Notes: generated from the letters alone by a model not told the origin. A stretch of DNA of 64,000 bases from Bryobacteraceae bacterium (GCA_026002855.1 BPGD01000001.1:1267972-1331971), one strand, 5' to 3'; counted from the stretch's first letter, positions 48,911 through 57,552 are shown. A program made the numbers and translations.

Positions 48911-51517
48911 ATGCGTTCCCTGCCGGTCCTGGCCCTGTGTCTCGCCTGCTTACCGGGCGCCCTGTCCGCCCAGCCCGCCGTGGCGCACGTCGTGCCCAAC
49001 ACCCACGGCACCATCGCCGGCTGGCTGGTGGATTTCGACACGGAGCGCAATTATGTGCTCAACAATTATCTGGAGCACCTGACGCTCGCCTCGCGCAGCT
49101 CCATCTACCGCTTCGTTTGGTCCGAGGTGCCGAACCTGATCAGTCTGCTCGAACTCGAGCCGGTGCGCGAGGCCGAGCTCCGCGCGCGCCTCCGCGACGG
49201 CCGCGCCGAACTGGTCAACGCCTTCTTTGTCGAATCCGACATGACGCTGCCCGGCGGAGAGACGCTGACGCGCCTCGGCGTGGAGGGCATCCGCTGGCAG
49301 GAGGCGGTCTTTGGCGTGCGGCCCCGCTTCGCCTGGGCCATTGACATCACCGGCGCGCACCGGCAACTGCCCCAGATCGCAAGGCGGCTGGGCCTCGACG
49401 CCGTCGTCTTCACCCGCAACAACCCGGCAGGCCGCACCGCCTTTTGGTGGCGGGCCCCGGACGGATCGCGCGCGCTGGCCGTCACGGCGCCCCATTACAT
49501 GGAGCTGCGCGAGCTCTTTCAGGGCGCGAATCCGAAGGATCCGAAGCTGTTGGAGACGTTGCGCCGCACCGTCCGGGAACGGCTCGCCTTCAGCCCGTCG
49601 CCGCGGCTCGCGCTGTTTCTGGCCGGAGCGAGCGACTACAGCCTGCCTCCGGCGATGGGTGAACGCATCCAGGACTTTCTGTCAGAATGGCACGCCGTAA
49701 ACCCGGAAATGGAATTGCGTTTCAGCACTTTTTCCGAGTATTTCCACGCTCTCCGGAGCGAAATGGAGACGGGACTCCGCCTGCCGGAATACGCCGGCGA
49801 TGTCGCTTTCTGCTTCAACGGATTCTGGGCGGACATGCCGGAAGTAAAGCGGGCGTTCCGCCGGACGGAGTCGCTCCTGCGCGCCGCCGAACTGGCCGCC
49901 ACGGCGGCCAGCCTTCAGCGCCGGGCCGCATATCCGTCGCGGCTGCTGCATGAAGCCTGGCTCCTTCTGCTCGTGAACGCGGACCGCAACGCCATCTGGG
50001 GCGCCGGTGCAGGTGCGGCGTTCCGTTCAGGCGAACACTGGGATGTCTGGGACCGTTTCCACGGGGCGCAGGAACGGTTAGTGAAAGTGATCGATGGAGC
50101 GTCAGACGCAAAGACGGGCGGCCCGGTCCTGCTCAATCCCCTCAACTGGCCGCGGCGCGACCCGTTTGTCCTGCGCCTTCCGGCGGGCCGAACGCCTGCG
50201 GGCGGCGTCTGCGTAAGTGATCCGCTCGAACGCGGGGAGTTCCGCTGCCAGTTGAACGTGCCCCCGGCGCAGGCAGCGCGGCTGCGCCTGGCGCCCGGGC
50301 GGCCATCGACGCCTGCGCCCGTGGAAGCGCCCAAAGAAATTGCGACCCCCTTTTACCGCGCCCGCCTCGATCCCGCCACGGGCGAGATCGCCTCGCTCCA
50401 CTCCTCAGGGGGAAGACCGATTCTGGCACGCGGCGCCGGACGCGTGCAGCTCGAAGAGCCCCCGGCCCAATTCGCCAAAGTGGCGGCTGATTTCATGGCC
50501 CCGAGGAAGCAGCGAAAGGTGCTGCCGGCCTGCGGAGCGCCTGCCCGCGTGCGCGCCTGGACTTCGCCACCCGCCATCATGGTGGTCTCCGCGCTGGATT
50601 GTCCGGAATATTCGGTGGAAAAGCGGATCTGGTTTTATCAGAATTTTCCCAGAATTGATTTCGACATTTTGCTGAACCTGAAGCGCAGCGACGCGCTGGT
50701 CACCGTTGATTTTCCGTTTGCCGGGCAGGTGATCCGCCGCACGCGCGGCATCCCGTTCGGCTTCTCCGAGGGTCCGCCCCAGGAGGACTGGCTTCAGCCC
50801 CAGCCGTACTTTCTCGCGCGGGCGGCCGAACATCAGCAGCTCGGCTACAGCGCCGCGGTGATGCCCGCGCTCGGCTGGTCCGACTACCGCCTGGCCAGAG
50901 GCGGCGGAATGACGCTGATCGACGAAAGCCTCCCGATGCACGAGTTCGCGCAGGACCGCCTGACGCTCGGGCTGATCAACACCGTCAGCCAGTACCGCGG
51001 GCTGCCGAACGAAGAACTCCGCGGCCTTGGCCGCCACCGCTTTCGCTTCGCCCTGCTTCCACATGAAGGCGAATGGCGCGAAGCCGAAGCGCCGCTGCGC
51101 GCGCGGGAGTTCCAGGAGCCGCCGCTATTGCTGGAGCGCGGCGCGCCCCTCGCAGAAGTGGTCCGCACGTCGCCAAACCTCGTTCTGGAAGCCGTGCGGC
51201 GCGATGGGCGGGACCTGGAAGTCCGTCTGACCGAATGGCGGGGTGAGGCCGGCATCGCGTGGGTCGAATGCCTCGCGCCCCACCGCAGCGCGCGGCGCAC
51301 GAATCTCCTGGGCGAGCAGCCGCAGCCGCTCGGCCGCGCGCCGCGATACCGCTTCGCCGTCATGCCGCAGGAAATCGTCACGCTGCGCTTTGAGCTTGGA
51401 AGCGCCGTCGAACCGTCGCCGCTGTTGAAGTCCTGGGCGCCGCTCGTGCCGGAAGGCAAGCGCGCCGCGCTGGGAATGCGGCTCCGTGAGAAGGGCCATC
51501 CCCCGCGGCCGTTCTGA
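48911..51517 (+). CDS. Secreted GH38-like protein with an altered metal site
   Basis: Predicted 868 aa with a signal peptide (MRSLPVLALCLACLPGALSA). The N-terminal fold resembles the GH38 alpha-mannosidase barrel: VVPNTHGTIAGWLVDFD aligns with the usual VVPHSHNDPGW, and FAWAIDITGAH aligns with the WAIDPFGH nucleophile strand, giving Asp145 as the likely nucleophile. But the zinc-ligand Asp of HND is Thr34 and the first His is Asn30, so the metal site is probably lost or changed. The C-terminal half has the large beta domains of the family (VTVDFPFAGQVIRRTRGIPFG). It may cleave a modified mannoside by another route, or only bind. It is downstream of the phosphate genes by 58 bases but unrelated to them. 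Confidence 0.72.
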   Translation: MRSLPVLALCLACLPGALSAQPAVAHVVPNTHGTIAGWLVDFDTERNYVLNNYLEHLTLASRSSIYRFVWSEVPNLISLLELEPVREAELRARLRDGRAELVNAFFVESDMTLPGGETLTRLGVEGIRWQEAVFGVRPRFAWAIDITGAHRQLPQIARRLGLDAVVFTRNNPAGRTAFWWRAPDGSRALAVTAPHYMELRELFQGANPKDPKLLETLRRTVRERLAFSPSPRLALFLAGASDYSLPPAMGERIQDFLSEWHAVNPEMELRFSTFSEYFHALRSEMETGLRLPEYAGDVAFCFNGFWADMPEVKRAFRRTESLLRAAELAATAASLQRRAAYPSRLLHEAWLLLLVNADRNAIWGAGAGAAFRSGEHWDVWDRFHGAQERLVKVIDGASDAKTGGPVLLNPLNWPRRDPFVLRLPAGRTPAGGVCVSDPLERGEFRCQLNVPPAQAARLRLAPGRPSTPAPVEAPKEIATPFYRARLDPATGEIASLHSSGGRPILARGAGRVQLEEPPAQFAKVAADFMAPRKQRKVLPACGAPARVRAWTSPPAIMVVSALDCPEYSVEKRIWFYQNFPRIDFDILLNLKRSDALVTVDFPFAGQVIRRTRGIPFGFSEGPPQEDWLQPQPYFLARAAEHQQLGYSAAVMPALGWSDYRLARGGGMTLIDESLPMHEFAQDRLTLGLINTVSQYRGLPNEELRGLGRHRFRFALLPHEGEWREAEAPLRAREFQEPPLLLERGAPLAEVVRTSPNLVLEAVRRDGRDLEVRLTEWRGEAGIAWVECLAPHRSARRTNLLGEQPQPLGRAPRYRFAVMPQEIVTLRFELGSAVEPSPLLKSWAPLVPEGKRAALGMRLREKGHPPRPF

Positions 51518-51523
51518 CCCGCG

Positions 51524-52558
51524 TCAGGCCGCCTGGCGCCACTTCCGGCCGAGACCCAGCTCTTTCTTCGCGTATTCGAGTCCGCGTTCCATGTGATCGA
51601 GCTGCTGGTGCTGGATGGCGGCGCGGAAGGCTTCCGGCAGCGGCCTCCCCGGAACGTCCTCCACCACCATGTGGCCTTCGTACGGGCGGCCGCGGCGCGC
51701 CAGGTCGAGAAACGCGGCCAGTTCGGCGGCGCGCGCCCGCGGAAACATTTTCCAGAAGTTCTGTTCGAGATACGGAATCACCGCCGGCGGCCGGCCGGTG
51801 ATCGGCTTGTTGTAGACGTGGACGCGCGGGCAAAGCTCAGCCAGCCGCTTCACGAAAGCGCGGAAGTCGATGACGCCCTCCCCGAGCGGCACCCACTGCA
51901 CGGCGACGCCCCGCGGGTGCTCGTAAATCACCGAGTCCCGCAGATGCGCTGATTCGACGTAAGGCGCCAGTGTTTCCAGCGCCGTCATCGGGTGTTCGAG
52001 CACGAAGACCGGATTGCCCGTGTCGAGATAAACGCCTGTCAGGTCTCTGCCGGCCGCCTCGACCACCTCCCGCAGCTCCCAGGCCTGAAGATCCTTGTGC
52101 AGTTCGATGATCGCCTTGAGCCCGTGTCCCGAAAGCTCTGCCCGCACCGAGCGCAGGATCTTCACCGCCCACTCCATCGCCTGCTCCACCGGTCCCGGAA
52201 GCGAGGCTCGGTCGGCTGCGAGCACGCAACGCACATAGGGCGAGCCCATCGCGGCGGCGCGCTCGATGTGGCGGCGCAGCGTCGCGATGCTTTGCGGGAT
52301 GTCCTCGGCGCGCTTCGGAAGGATGCCGCCTCCGCCGGTCTCGAGATGAATCTCCAGGCGCCGGGCCATCTCGCGGACTTCCTTCCAGTGGTCCGGCTCC
52401 ATTGCGCGCGGATCGAGGGAGTCCTGAAGGAAGATCGCGTCCAGCCTGTGCCGGGCCGCGAACTCGAGCAGTTGCGCGTCGTTCCACCGTAGCGCGCGCA
52501 GACAATACGTGTTGTAACCGAGAGGCAGGGGCTCGGCCGGCACGCTGCCATCATACAT
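51524..52558 (-). CDS. Sugar phosphate isomerase/epimerase-like TIM barrel
   Basis: Predicted 344 aa from ATG 52558. The AP-endonuclease-2-type barrel is seen in LPLGYNTYCLRALRWND, RLDAIFLQDSL, RRLEIHLETGGGGIL, LKAIIELHKDLQAWEL, GVYLDTGNPVFVLEHP and VPLGEGVIDFRAFV. Glu and His ligands at strand ends fit a metal-dependent isomerase or epimerase. No signal peptide, unlike two relatives here. Convergent with the GH38-like gene (six bases apart) and divergent from the phosphotriesterase-family gene, 39 bases away. Confidence 0.9.
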   Translation of the reverse strand: MYDGSVPAEPLPLGYNTYCLRALRWNDAQLLEFAARHRLDAIFLQDSLDPRAMEPDHWKEVREMARRLEIHLETGGGGILPKRAEDIPQSIATLRRHIERAAAMGSPYVRCVLAADRASLPGPVEQAMEWAVKILRSVRAELSGHGLKAIIELHKDLQAWELREVVEAAGRDLTGVYLDTGNPVFVLEHPMTALETLAPYVESAHLRDSVIYEHPRGVAVQWVPLGEGVIDFRAFVKRLAELCPRVHVYNKPITGRPPAVIPYLEQNFWKMFPRARAAELAAFLDLARRGRPYEGHMVVEDVPGRPLPEAFRAAIQHQQLDHMERGLEYAKKELGLGRKWRQAA

Positions 52559-52584
52559 GAAGGCCGCGGCAGCCGTGCCCGGTG

Positions 52585-52590
52585 TATATT
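52585..52590 (+). promoter_or_regulatory. -10 element (TATATT) for the phosphotriesterase-family gene, probably leaderless
   Basis: TATATT ends seven bases before ATG 52598, with TG directly before it. No -35 match and no ribosome-binding site were found. Confidence 0.4.
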
Positions 52591-52597
52591 GCAGGCG

Positions 52598-53518
52598 ATG
52601 ATGGAGAGGCGTCAATTCCTGTGGGCACTTGCCGCGGCGGCACGCCCGGACCAGCACGCGGTGCCCGGTTCAGTGCTCGTCCATGAACACATTCTGGTCG
52701 ATTTCGGCGGCGTGAAGAGCCCCTCGAAATATGACCGTGGAGAGGTGGTGCGCGCGGCGCGCCCGCACCTGGAGGAACTGAAAAAATACGGCTGCGTGCG
52801 GCTGCTCGAGTGCACGCCGCAAGGGCTGGGCCGCGACCCGCTGCTCATGCAGATGCTTGCCCGGCTCACCGGGCTGGAGATCTGGACCAATACCGGCATC
52901 TACGGAGCTGCCAACCGCTCCGGCGTCCCCGCATGGGCCTGGCAGGAGAACCCGAAGCAACTGGCAAAGCGGTGGATCGCCGAGTGGAGGAAGGGCGTCG
53001 AAGGAGTCCGCCCGCGCTTCATCAAGACGGCGGTGAACGGGTTCCCGCTGGAAGAGCTCGACCGGAGGCTCATCGAAGCCGCCGCCATCACGTCGCTGGA
53101 GACCGGCATGACAATCGCCTCTCACACCAACGGCGGCGGCCGCGCCGCCGACGCGCAACTTGCCATTCTCGACAGGTGCCGGTGTCCGCTGGACCGGTTC
53201 GTCTGGGTCCACGCGCAGAACGAAAAGGACCATGCCTGGCACGAACGGGTGGCGCGCGCCGGGGCGTGGGTCGAATTTGACGGCATCGGGCCGAAGACGC
53301 TCGACTGGCACATCGAGTGCGTGCGTTTCATGCAGAGGCAGGGGCTCCTCGGCCGGACACTCGTCTCGCAGGACGCAGGCTGGTACCACGCTGAGATTCC
53401 CGGCGGCGGCGAATACCGGGGATATACGTATATTTACACGGATTTCCTGCCGGCATTTCCCGCGGAAATCCGCAGACAGCTTGTGGTGGACAACCCGCGG
53501 GCGGCCTTCGGGAAGTGA
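52598..53518 (+). CDS. Tat-exported phosphotriesterase-family amidohydrolase
   Basis: Predicted 306 aa (ATG 52598 or 52601). A twin-arginine signal MERRQFLWALAAAA opens it. All metal ligands of the phosphotriesterase group can be placed: HxH in LVHEHILVDFGG, the bridging Lys in RFIKTAVNGF, His in TIASHTNGG, His in VWVHAQNEKD and Asp in LVSQDAGWYH. Members hydrolyse lactones or phosphotriesters; lactonase activity on sugar lactones would fit the setting. The end, VVDNPRAAFG, matches the family. A leaderless promoter is likely. Confidence 0.93.
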   Translation: MMERRQFLWALAAAARPDQHAVPGSVLVHEHILVDFGGVKSPSKYDRGEVVRAARPHLEELKKYGCVRLLECTPQGLGRDPLLMQMLARLTGLEIWTNTGIYGAANRSGVPAWAWQENPKQLAKRWIAEWRKGVEGVRPRFIKTAVNGFPLEELDRRLIEAAAITSLETGMTIASHTNGGGRAADAQLAILDRCRCPLDRFVWVHAQNEKDHAWHERVARAGAWVEFDGIGPKTLDWHIECVRFMQRQGLLGRTLVSQDAGWYHAEIPGGGEYRGYTYIYTDFLPAFPAEIRRQLVVDNPRAAFGK

Positions 53519-53561
53519 GCGCCGCGGCAATCAGGCGGCTGCACACACGGGTACATGAACA

Positions 53562-53583
53562 TTATCCTGAATTTTTCTGATAA
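53562..53583. promoter_or_regulatory. AT-rich imperfect palindrome upstream of the coiled-coil gene
   Basis: TTATC (53562-53566) and GATAA (53579-53583) bound an imperfect 22-base palindrome in a strikingly AT-rich island. A GATATT at 53604-53609 ends nine bases before ATG 53619 and may be the -10. The island could be an operator or an upstream promoter element. Confidence 0.35.
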
Positions 53584-53618
53584 AAAACGCGTGTTGGTTT
53601 GCCGATATTTCTGACGGA

Positions 53619-54059
53619 ATGAGTTCATTCGCTTCTCCCGCTGTGCTAAATCAGGTCGTTGCCGCCGTCCTGTACCTGAAGGAGCTGGCGCCGCTTCTGA
53701 GGCAGCTTGTGCGCCTCAAGAACGGGGTTTTCCGCGCTGAGGGCCCTCAGAACGGAAGTTCCGATATTGCCGGCGGCGCGGAGGAGAGAAAATCCGCCGA
53801 ATGGCTATCCGTCTGGAGCGGCATTCCGCAGGCCATCCGCTCCCTGGAGGAGCGATCCGCGCGCATGCAGGAGTTGATGGACAGAATTTCCGCTGAGCTT
53901 GAAGGTCAGCGCCGGCAGAGCGAGGAGCTCGCAGGCCGCCTCGCCCGGCTGGAAGAGGCCGTGGCGGCAACGAATCAGAAGCTGCACCGGCAGGCGCAGT
54001 ACCTTCTCATTGCCACTGCCGTCGGCGCCTGCCTGGTCATCGGCGCGTTGGTGCGGTGA
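53619..54059 (+). CDS. Small coiled-coil protein with a C-terminal membrane anchor
   Basis: Predicted 146 aa. The middle (about residues 65-125) is a heptad-rich coiled coil (SLEERSARMQELMDRISAEL, LAGRLARLEEAVAATNQKL), and the last 18 residues are a membrane helix (YLLIATAVGACLVIGALVR). The N-terminal 50 residues contain LNQVVAAVLYLKELAPLLRQL. I recognise no family. The tail-anchored form suggests a structural or scaffold role at the inner membrane. It is preceded by an AT-rich island unlike the surrounding DNA. Convergent with the isomerase gene, 49 bases apart. Confidence 0.72.
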   Translation: MSSFASPAVLNQVVAAVLYLKELAPLLRQLVRLKNGVFRAEGPQNGSSDIAGGAEERKSAEWLSVWSGIPQAIRSLEERSARMQELMDRISAELEGQRRQSEELAGRLARLEEAVAATNQKLHRQAQYLLIATAVGACLVIGALVR

Positions 54060-54108
54060 GTTGCCACGCCCTGAATGGCGCGCACGCATGGCCCGCATCG
54101 CCAGGCTT

Positions 54109-54939
54109 TCACCGAACCAGCCGCCGCAGATAGGCCACGTTCCGCCGGAGATCTTCCTCCCTGTTGCCGGATGGCACGCTGGTCTCCAGCACCAGCCAAC
54201 CGCGCCAGCCGATCTCGTTGAGCGTCCTCACCGCGCCCGCCACATCTACCGAGCCCTCGCCAAGATAGCCCTTGTCCTTCACATGCACCTGGCAGATGCG
54301 CCGGCGGCCGAGCCGGCGCAGCTCTTCGAGCGGGTCCACATGGTAGAGGTTGGTGGCATTGCCGATGTCGTAGTAAACCTGGAGCGCACTGGAGCCAACG
54401 GCATCGAGAATGCGGACGTCGTCTTCGGCGCGGATCGTGTTTTCAAACCCCAGGATTACCTTCGCGCGCTCGGCTTCGCGCGCCAGCTCCTTCAGTGGCC
54501 CGACCACCGCGTCCATCTCTTCACGCGTCTCAAGTGCACATTTGCCAAAGAAAACCAGCATCAGGATGCGCGCCTCCAGCCGGCTCGTGATCTCGATGCC
54601 TTCCACCGCCCGGCGCAGCGCTTCGCGGTCGTTCTTCAGGCAGTGAACGTGGAGGATGTCAAGGTAGGTGGAAATGATGGGCACTCGATGGAACTTCGAC
54701 GCCGCCAGAAAAGCGCGCTGCCGCTCGGGCGAGGCCATTACCATATGGCCGGCGGTGGTCTGGCGGCCGAGCGTGACCTGGATGCCTTCGCAGCCGGCGC
54801 GGGCCGCCACGGCCACCGAATCGGGATCCGATGGCGCGTGCGCCACTCCGTCCATCACGCCGATGCGCAGGTTCACGCCCCGGCCCCACGCTGCCGCCGG
54901 CGTGGCCAACAGGGCGCGTCTCGTCATTCGCATGCCCAT
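54109..54939 (-). CDS. Tat-exported sugar phosphate isomerase/epimerase-like TIM barrel
   Basis: Predicted 276 aa. A twin-arginine signal (MTRRALLATPAAAWG) precedes an AP-endonuclease-2-type barrel: LRIGVMDGVAHAPSDPDSV, GCEGIQVTLGRQ, VPIISTYLDILHVHCLKND, VILGFENTIRAEDDV, LQVYYDIGNATNLYH, ICQVHVKDKGYLGEG, WRGWLVLETSV. Glu, Asp, His, Glu metal ligands can be placed in these strands. It starts four bases after the DUF5060 gene ends, so the two are coupled. It probably reshapes a sugar released by that enzyme. Confidence 0.91.
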   Translation of the reverse strand: MGMRMTRRALLATPAAAWGRGVNLRIGVMDGVAHAPSDPDSVAVAARAGCEGIQVTLGRQTTAGHMVMASPERQRAFLAASKFHRVPIISTYLDILHVHCLKNDREALRRAVEGIEITSRLEARILMLVFFGKCALETREEMDAVVGPLKELAREAERAKVILGFENTIRAEDDVRILDAVGSSALQVYYDIGNATNLYHVDPLEELRRLGRRRICQVHVKDKGYLGEGSVDVAGAVRTLNEIGWRGWLVLETSVPSGNREEDLRRNVAYLRRLVR

Positions 54940-54943
54940 TGCG

Positions 54944-56755
54944 CTAACGCTTCCTTCGGATCAGCGCCACCCAGTCGCGCGGACGATCCGCCGGAGGCAG
55001 TCCCAGCCATTGCCGCCCCTTCCCGCCGCGCAGTTCCCGCACTTCTCCCTGCTGAAGGCCGCCGCCCGTGCGCGGATTGAACCAGTGCACCGTGTATTCG
55101 CCCGCGGGCAGCGCGATCTGCGCCGATCCTCCGCGCGGAAACTGAATGACATAGATCTCGCCGATTTTCGCGAAGACGCGCATCGGCGATCCTTCCGCCA
55201 CGCGAAAAGGCGGCGCCACCGGCTCCATCTCCCAGAACGGCAGCTCGCGGTGGAAGAAATCCAGCGCAATTCGTGTCTGCTCCCACATGCGCTCCCGCGA
55301 ACGCCAGTCTTCGCAGTTGAGATCCATGTGCGGGAAGCGGTAACCGAAATACCATTCGACGCCCGCGCCGCCGCCCATGAGGTTGCCCCACAGCGCTTCG
55401 ATGCGGGGGATGTCGTGGTCAGGGTCTTCACTGTCCGGCAGCACGCCCATGTCAGCCGGGGACTGCTCGTCGTGAAAGATGACCCACCGGCGTCCGGCCT
55501 CCGCGCTGCGGCGACGGAGCTGGACAGCCTCCTCCTGGTAATAGGCCATGTCGGCCTGGATGGAACTGACCTCAAAGTGGGGGTCCCCAAGAATGCCGTC
55601 GTAGAAGCGCCGGGCCGCGTTCAGGTGGGTGTGCACTCCGATGGGATGATCGTACGGATCGAGTTCGCGGATCCAGGCGGCAATCGCCTTGCGGTCCGGG
55701 TCCGGCGTGTTGTTCTCCTCGCCGAGGTTCCAGATGAGCGCGGGATGGTGGGCGAAGCGGGCGACGAGCTCTCTCAGATACAGCTTGCGGACACGGTTCA
55801 GACCCGCGCTGCCGCCCAGCCGACGGTCGTTCTCCGTCTCCTGCGTGACCATATGGAGCATGAGGCCCAGCCGGTCCATGTGGGAGAAAACAATCTCCCA
55901 CTGGGCCAGTTTGCTTACGTCAAAACGGTCGCGGACGTCCGGCGCGGTCCAGGGCCAGACGTCTTTTCCGTCGCCGCCATCAATATTGTAGGTCAGGAAA
56001 TAGACGCTGTTCATTCCCTTTGAGGCGAGATAATTCAGGGCTCCAATAATGCCTTTGCCTTTCGTTTTCTGCCAGACGGGATCCCCTGGCATCCAGTCGC
56101 GGACATGCGGCTCATAGCGGTGGACGAAGGGCTTTCCGGTGGTGTTTTCGCCTTCGTTGAAGCGGGCGTCGAGGTCCCAGGTGCCATCGAAGTCCTGATA
56201 GGCAAGGAAATTTTCCGGGCTGTCGGCGCCCCCTTTCAGGAAATACTCGCCGGATCCGGCGAATTGCAGGTAGTGGCCGCCGATGTATTTCAACAGCCCG
56301 CGGGCGCGAAAATCGGGCGCTTTCTTGTCGGTTGCGCCGATGGTGAACCGGCCCGTCGCCCCGTCAAAGGCGGCCGCAACGCCCGCGTCCGGCGCCGGAT
56401 CCACGGCAATCCAGGCCCCGGCGCGGAAGGAGGCGCGGAAGGTCCATTCTCCTTCTGCGTCCGGCATGAAATGAACCTGCCAGACGCGCCCCCGTGTGGC
56501 AGAGGTTTCGGCGGCATTGCCATCGGCCGCGTAGAAACCCGGAACGCGGACAACGCGTCCGGTGGGCACGTGGCGGAACTCGACGGCGAGGCGGTAGTCG
56601 GTGAACGGATTCGGAGTGGCGTCTTCGGCCGTATCGGGGCCGTGGAAGGACACGGTGACGCGATGCCATTGCCTCAGATCCCCGGACACCTGCTGCGCAG
56701 AAAGCAGGAACGGCAACAGCAGAAGAGGGCAGAACAGGCGGGCTGGGATGAGCAT
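54944..56755 (-). CDS. Secreted DUF5060-containing glycoside hydrolase-like protein
   Basis: Predicted 603 aa with a signal peptide (PARLFCPLLLLPFLLSAQ). An N-terminal DUF5060 beta domain (about 25-125; WHRVTVSFHGPDTAEDATPNPFTDY, VWQVHFMPDAEGEWTFRASF) is followed by a clan-A-like TIM barrel (FRARGLLKYIGGHYLQFAG, GALNYLASKGMNSVYFLTYNIDGG, LIWNLGEENNTPDPD, WVIFHDEQSPADMGV). Glu in WNLGEEN and Glu in FHDEQS are likely catalytic acids. The C-terminal beta domain (IALPAGEYTVHWFNPRTGGGL) closes it. It probably cleaves a plant or microbial polysaccharide; specificity unknown. It is first in an operon with the isomerase at 54109. Confidence 0.88.
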   Translation of the reverse strand: MLIPARLFCPLLLLPFLLSAQQVSGDLRQWHRVTVSFHGPDTAEDATPNPFTDYRLAVEFRHVPTGRVVRVPGFYAADGNAAETSATRGRVWQVHFMPDAEGEWTFRASFRAGAWIAVDPAPDAGVAAAFDGATGRFTIGATDKKAPDFRARGLLKYIGGHYLQFAGSGEYFLKGGADSPENFLAYQDFDGTWDLDARFNEGENTTGKPFVHRYEPHVRDWMPGDPVWQKTKGKGIIGALNYLASKGMNSVYFLTYNIDGGDGKDVWPWTAPDVRDRFDVSKLAQWEIVFSHMDRLGLMLHMVTQETENDRRLGGSAGLNRVRKLYLRELVARFAHHPALIWNLGEENNTPDPDRKAIAAWIRELDPYDHPIGVHTHLNAARRFYDGILGDPHFEVSSIQADMAYYQEEAVQLRRRSAEAGRRWVIFHDEQSPADMGVLPDSEDPDHDIPRIEALWGNLMGGGAGVEWYFGYRFPHMDLNCEDWRSRERMWEQTRIALDFFHRELPFWEMEPVAPPFRVAEGSPMRVFAKIGEIYVIQFPRGGSAQIALPAGEYTVHWFNPRTGGGLQQGEVRELRGGKGRQWLGLPPADRPRDWVALIRRKR

Positions 56756-56921
56756 CTTCCCTGCGCTCTAAAGGCACCGTCCATCTTATCGTGTCTTCTG
56801 CCCGGCAGGACACCGCAGGCGGCTGAATCTCTCTGTTGGAAGCGAATCCAATGAGCTTCCGGCGGGTTTGAGCCCAGCGTTGCCTGCATGGTTCGCAAAA
56901 CGAGTTTCAGGCCGTTTTATC

Positions 56922-56950
56922 TTGCGTTATCCATGCGAAGGTCTTATAAT
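56922..56950 (+). promoter_or_regulatory. Sigma-70 promoter (TTGCGT-17-TATAAT) for the PEP-CTERM gene
   Basis: TTGCGT (56922-56927) and a perfect TATAAT (56945-56950) are 17 bases apart, ideal for the housekeeping sigma factor. AGGAGGAG at 56966-56973 then precedes the ATG at 56980 by six bases. This is the clearest canonical promoter and ribosome-binding site in the window, which implies strong expression. Confidence 0.75.
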
Positions 56951-56979
56951 GGCCCGGACCGTCCCAGGAGGAGAATCTC

Positions 56980-57552
56980 ATGACGAAAAGGCTGATTCCC
57001 GCGTTGGCCGCCCTGATGGCGCTTGCCTCGGTGCATGCGGCGGCTGCCGTCATCTACACCGAGGCCGAACCCAACAGTTCGTGGGCTACGGCGAACCTGA
57101 TTCCGGGACATGATGGCAGCATTATCGTCAGTGGCTCACGGGTCGGAGATCCGTCCGCGGACTACTTCCGGTTTCCGGTCATTGCCGGCAACACACTGAC
57201 TGCCACCGTCTGCTGTTCCGGGGATCCGATGTTGCGGCTTTTTGATCCCGCGGGTACCGCCGTGGCCACGGACGACGACGGCGGCCCCGGGCTGATGCCG
57301 CTGATCATTTACAACATCCCAACTTCCGGGTATTGGACAATCGCGGTGACGGGGTGGCCTGACTATTCTTTCAGTTCGGGAGGCAGCTACGATTGGGATT
57401 ACGATCTTACGCTGACGATGCAGACTCCTGCCGGCACAGTGATCCCGGAGCCGGCCACGTGGGCGCTGATCGGAGCGGGCCTGGCCGGGTTCGCTCTCCG
57501 GCGCCGGCGGAAGGGCGTGGCGACGCGAAGCTCAGCCAGGCCAACCATGTGA
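56980..57552 (+). CDS. PEP-CTERM sorted surface protein
   Basis: Predicted 190 aa. A signal peptide (RLIPALAALMALASVHAAAA) is followed by a pre-peptidase C-terminal-like beta domain (EAEPNSSWATANLIPGHDGSIIV, DYFRFPVIAGNTLTATVCCSGDPMLRLFDPAG). The C-terminus has the full sorting signal: VIPEPATWALIGAGLAGFALRRRRKG. Exosortase would cleave after PEP and release or attach the protein in the envelope, often with exopolysaccharide. No exosortase is in the window. It has a near-perfect promoter and ribosome-binding site. Confidence 0.93.
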   Translation: MTKRLIPALAALMALASVHAAAAVIYTEAEPNSSWATANLIPGHDGSIIVSGSRVGDPSADYFRFPVIAGNTLTATVCCSGDPMLRLFDPAGTAVATDDDGGPGLMPLIIYNIPTSGYWTIAVTGWPDYSFSSGGSYDWDYDLTLTMQTPAGTVIPEPATWALIGAGLAGFALRRRRKGVATRSSARPTM

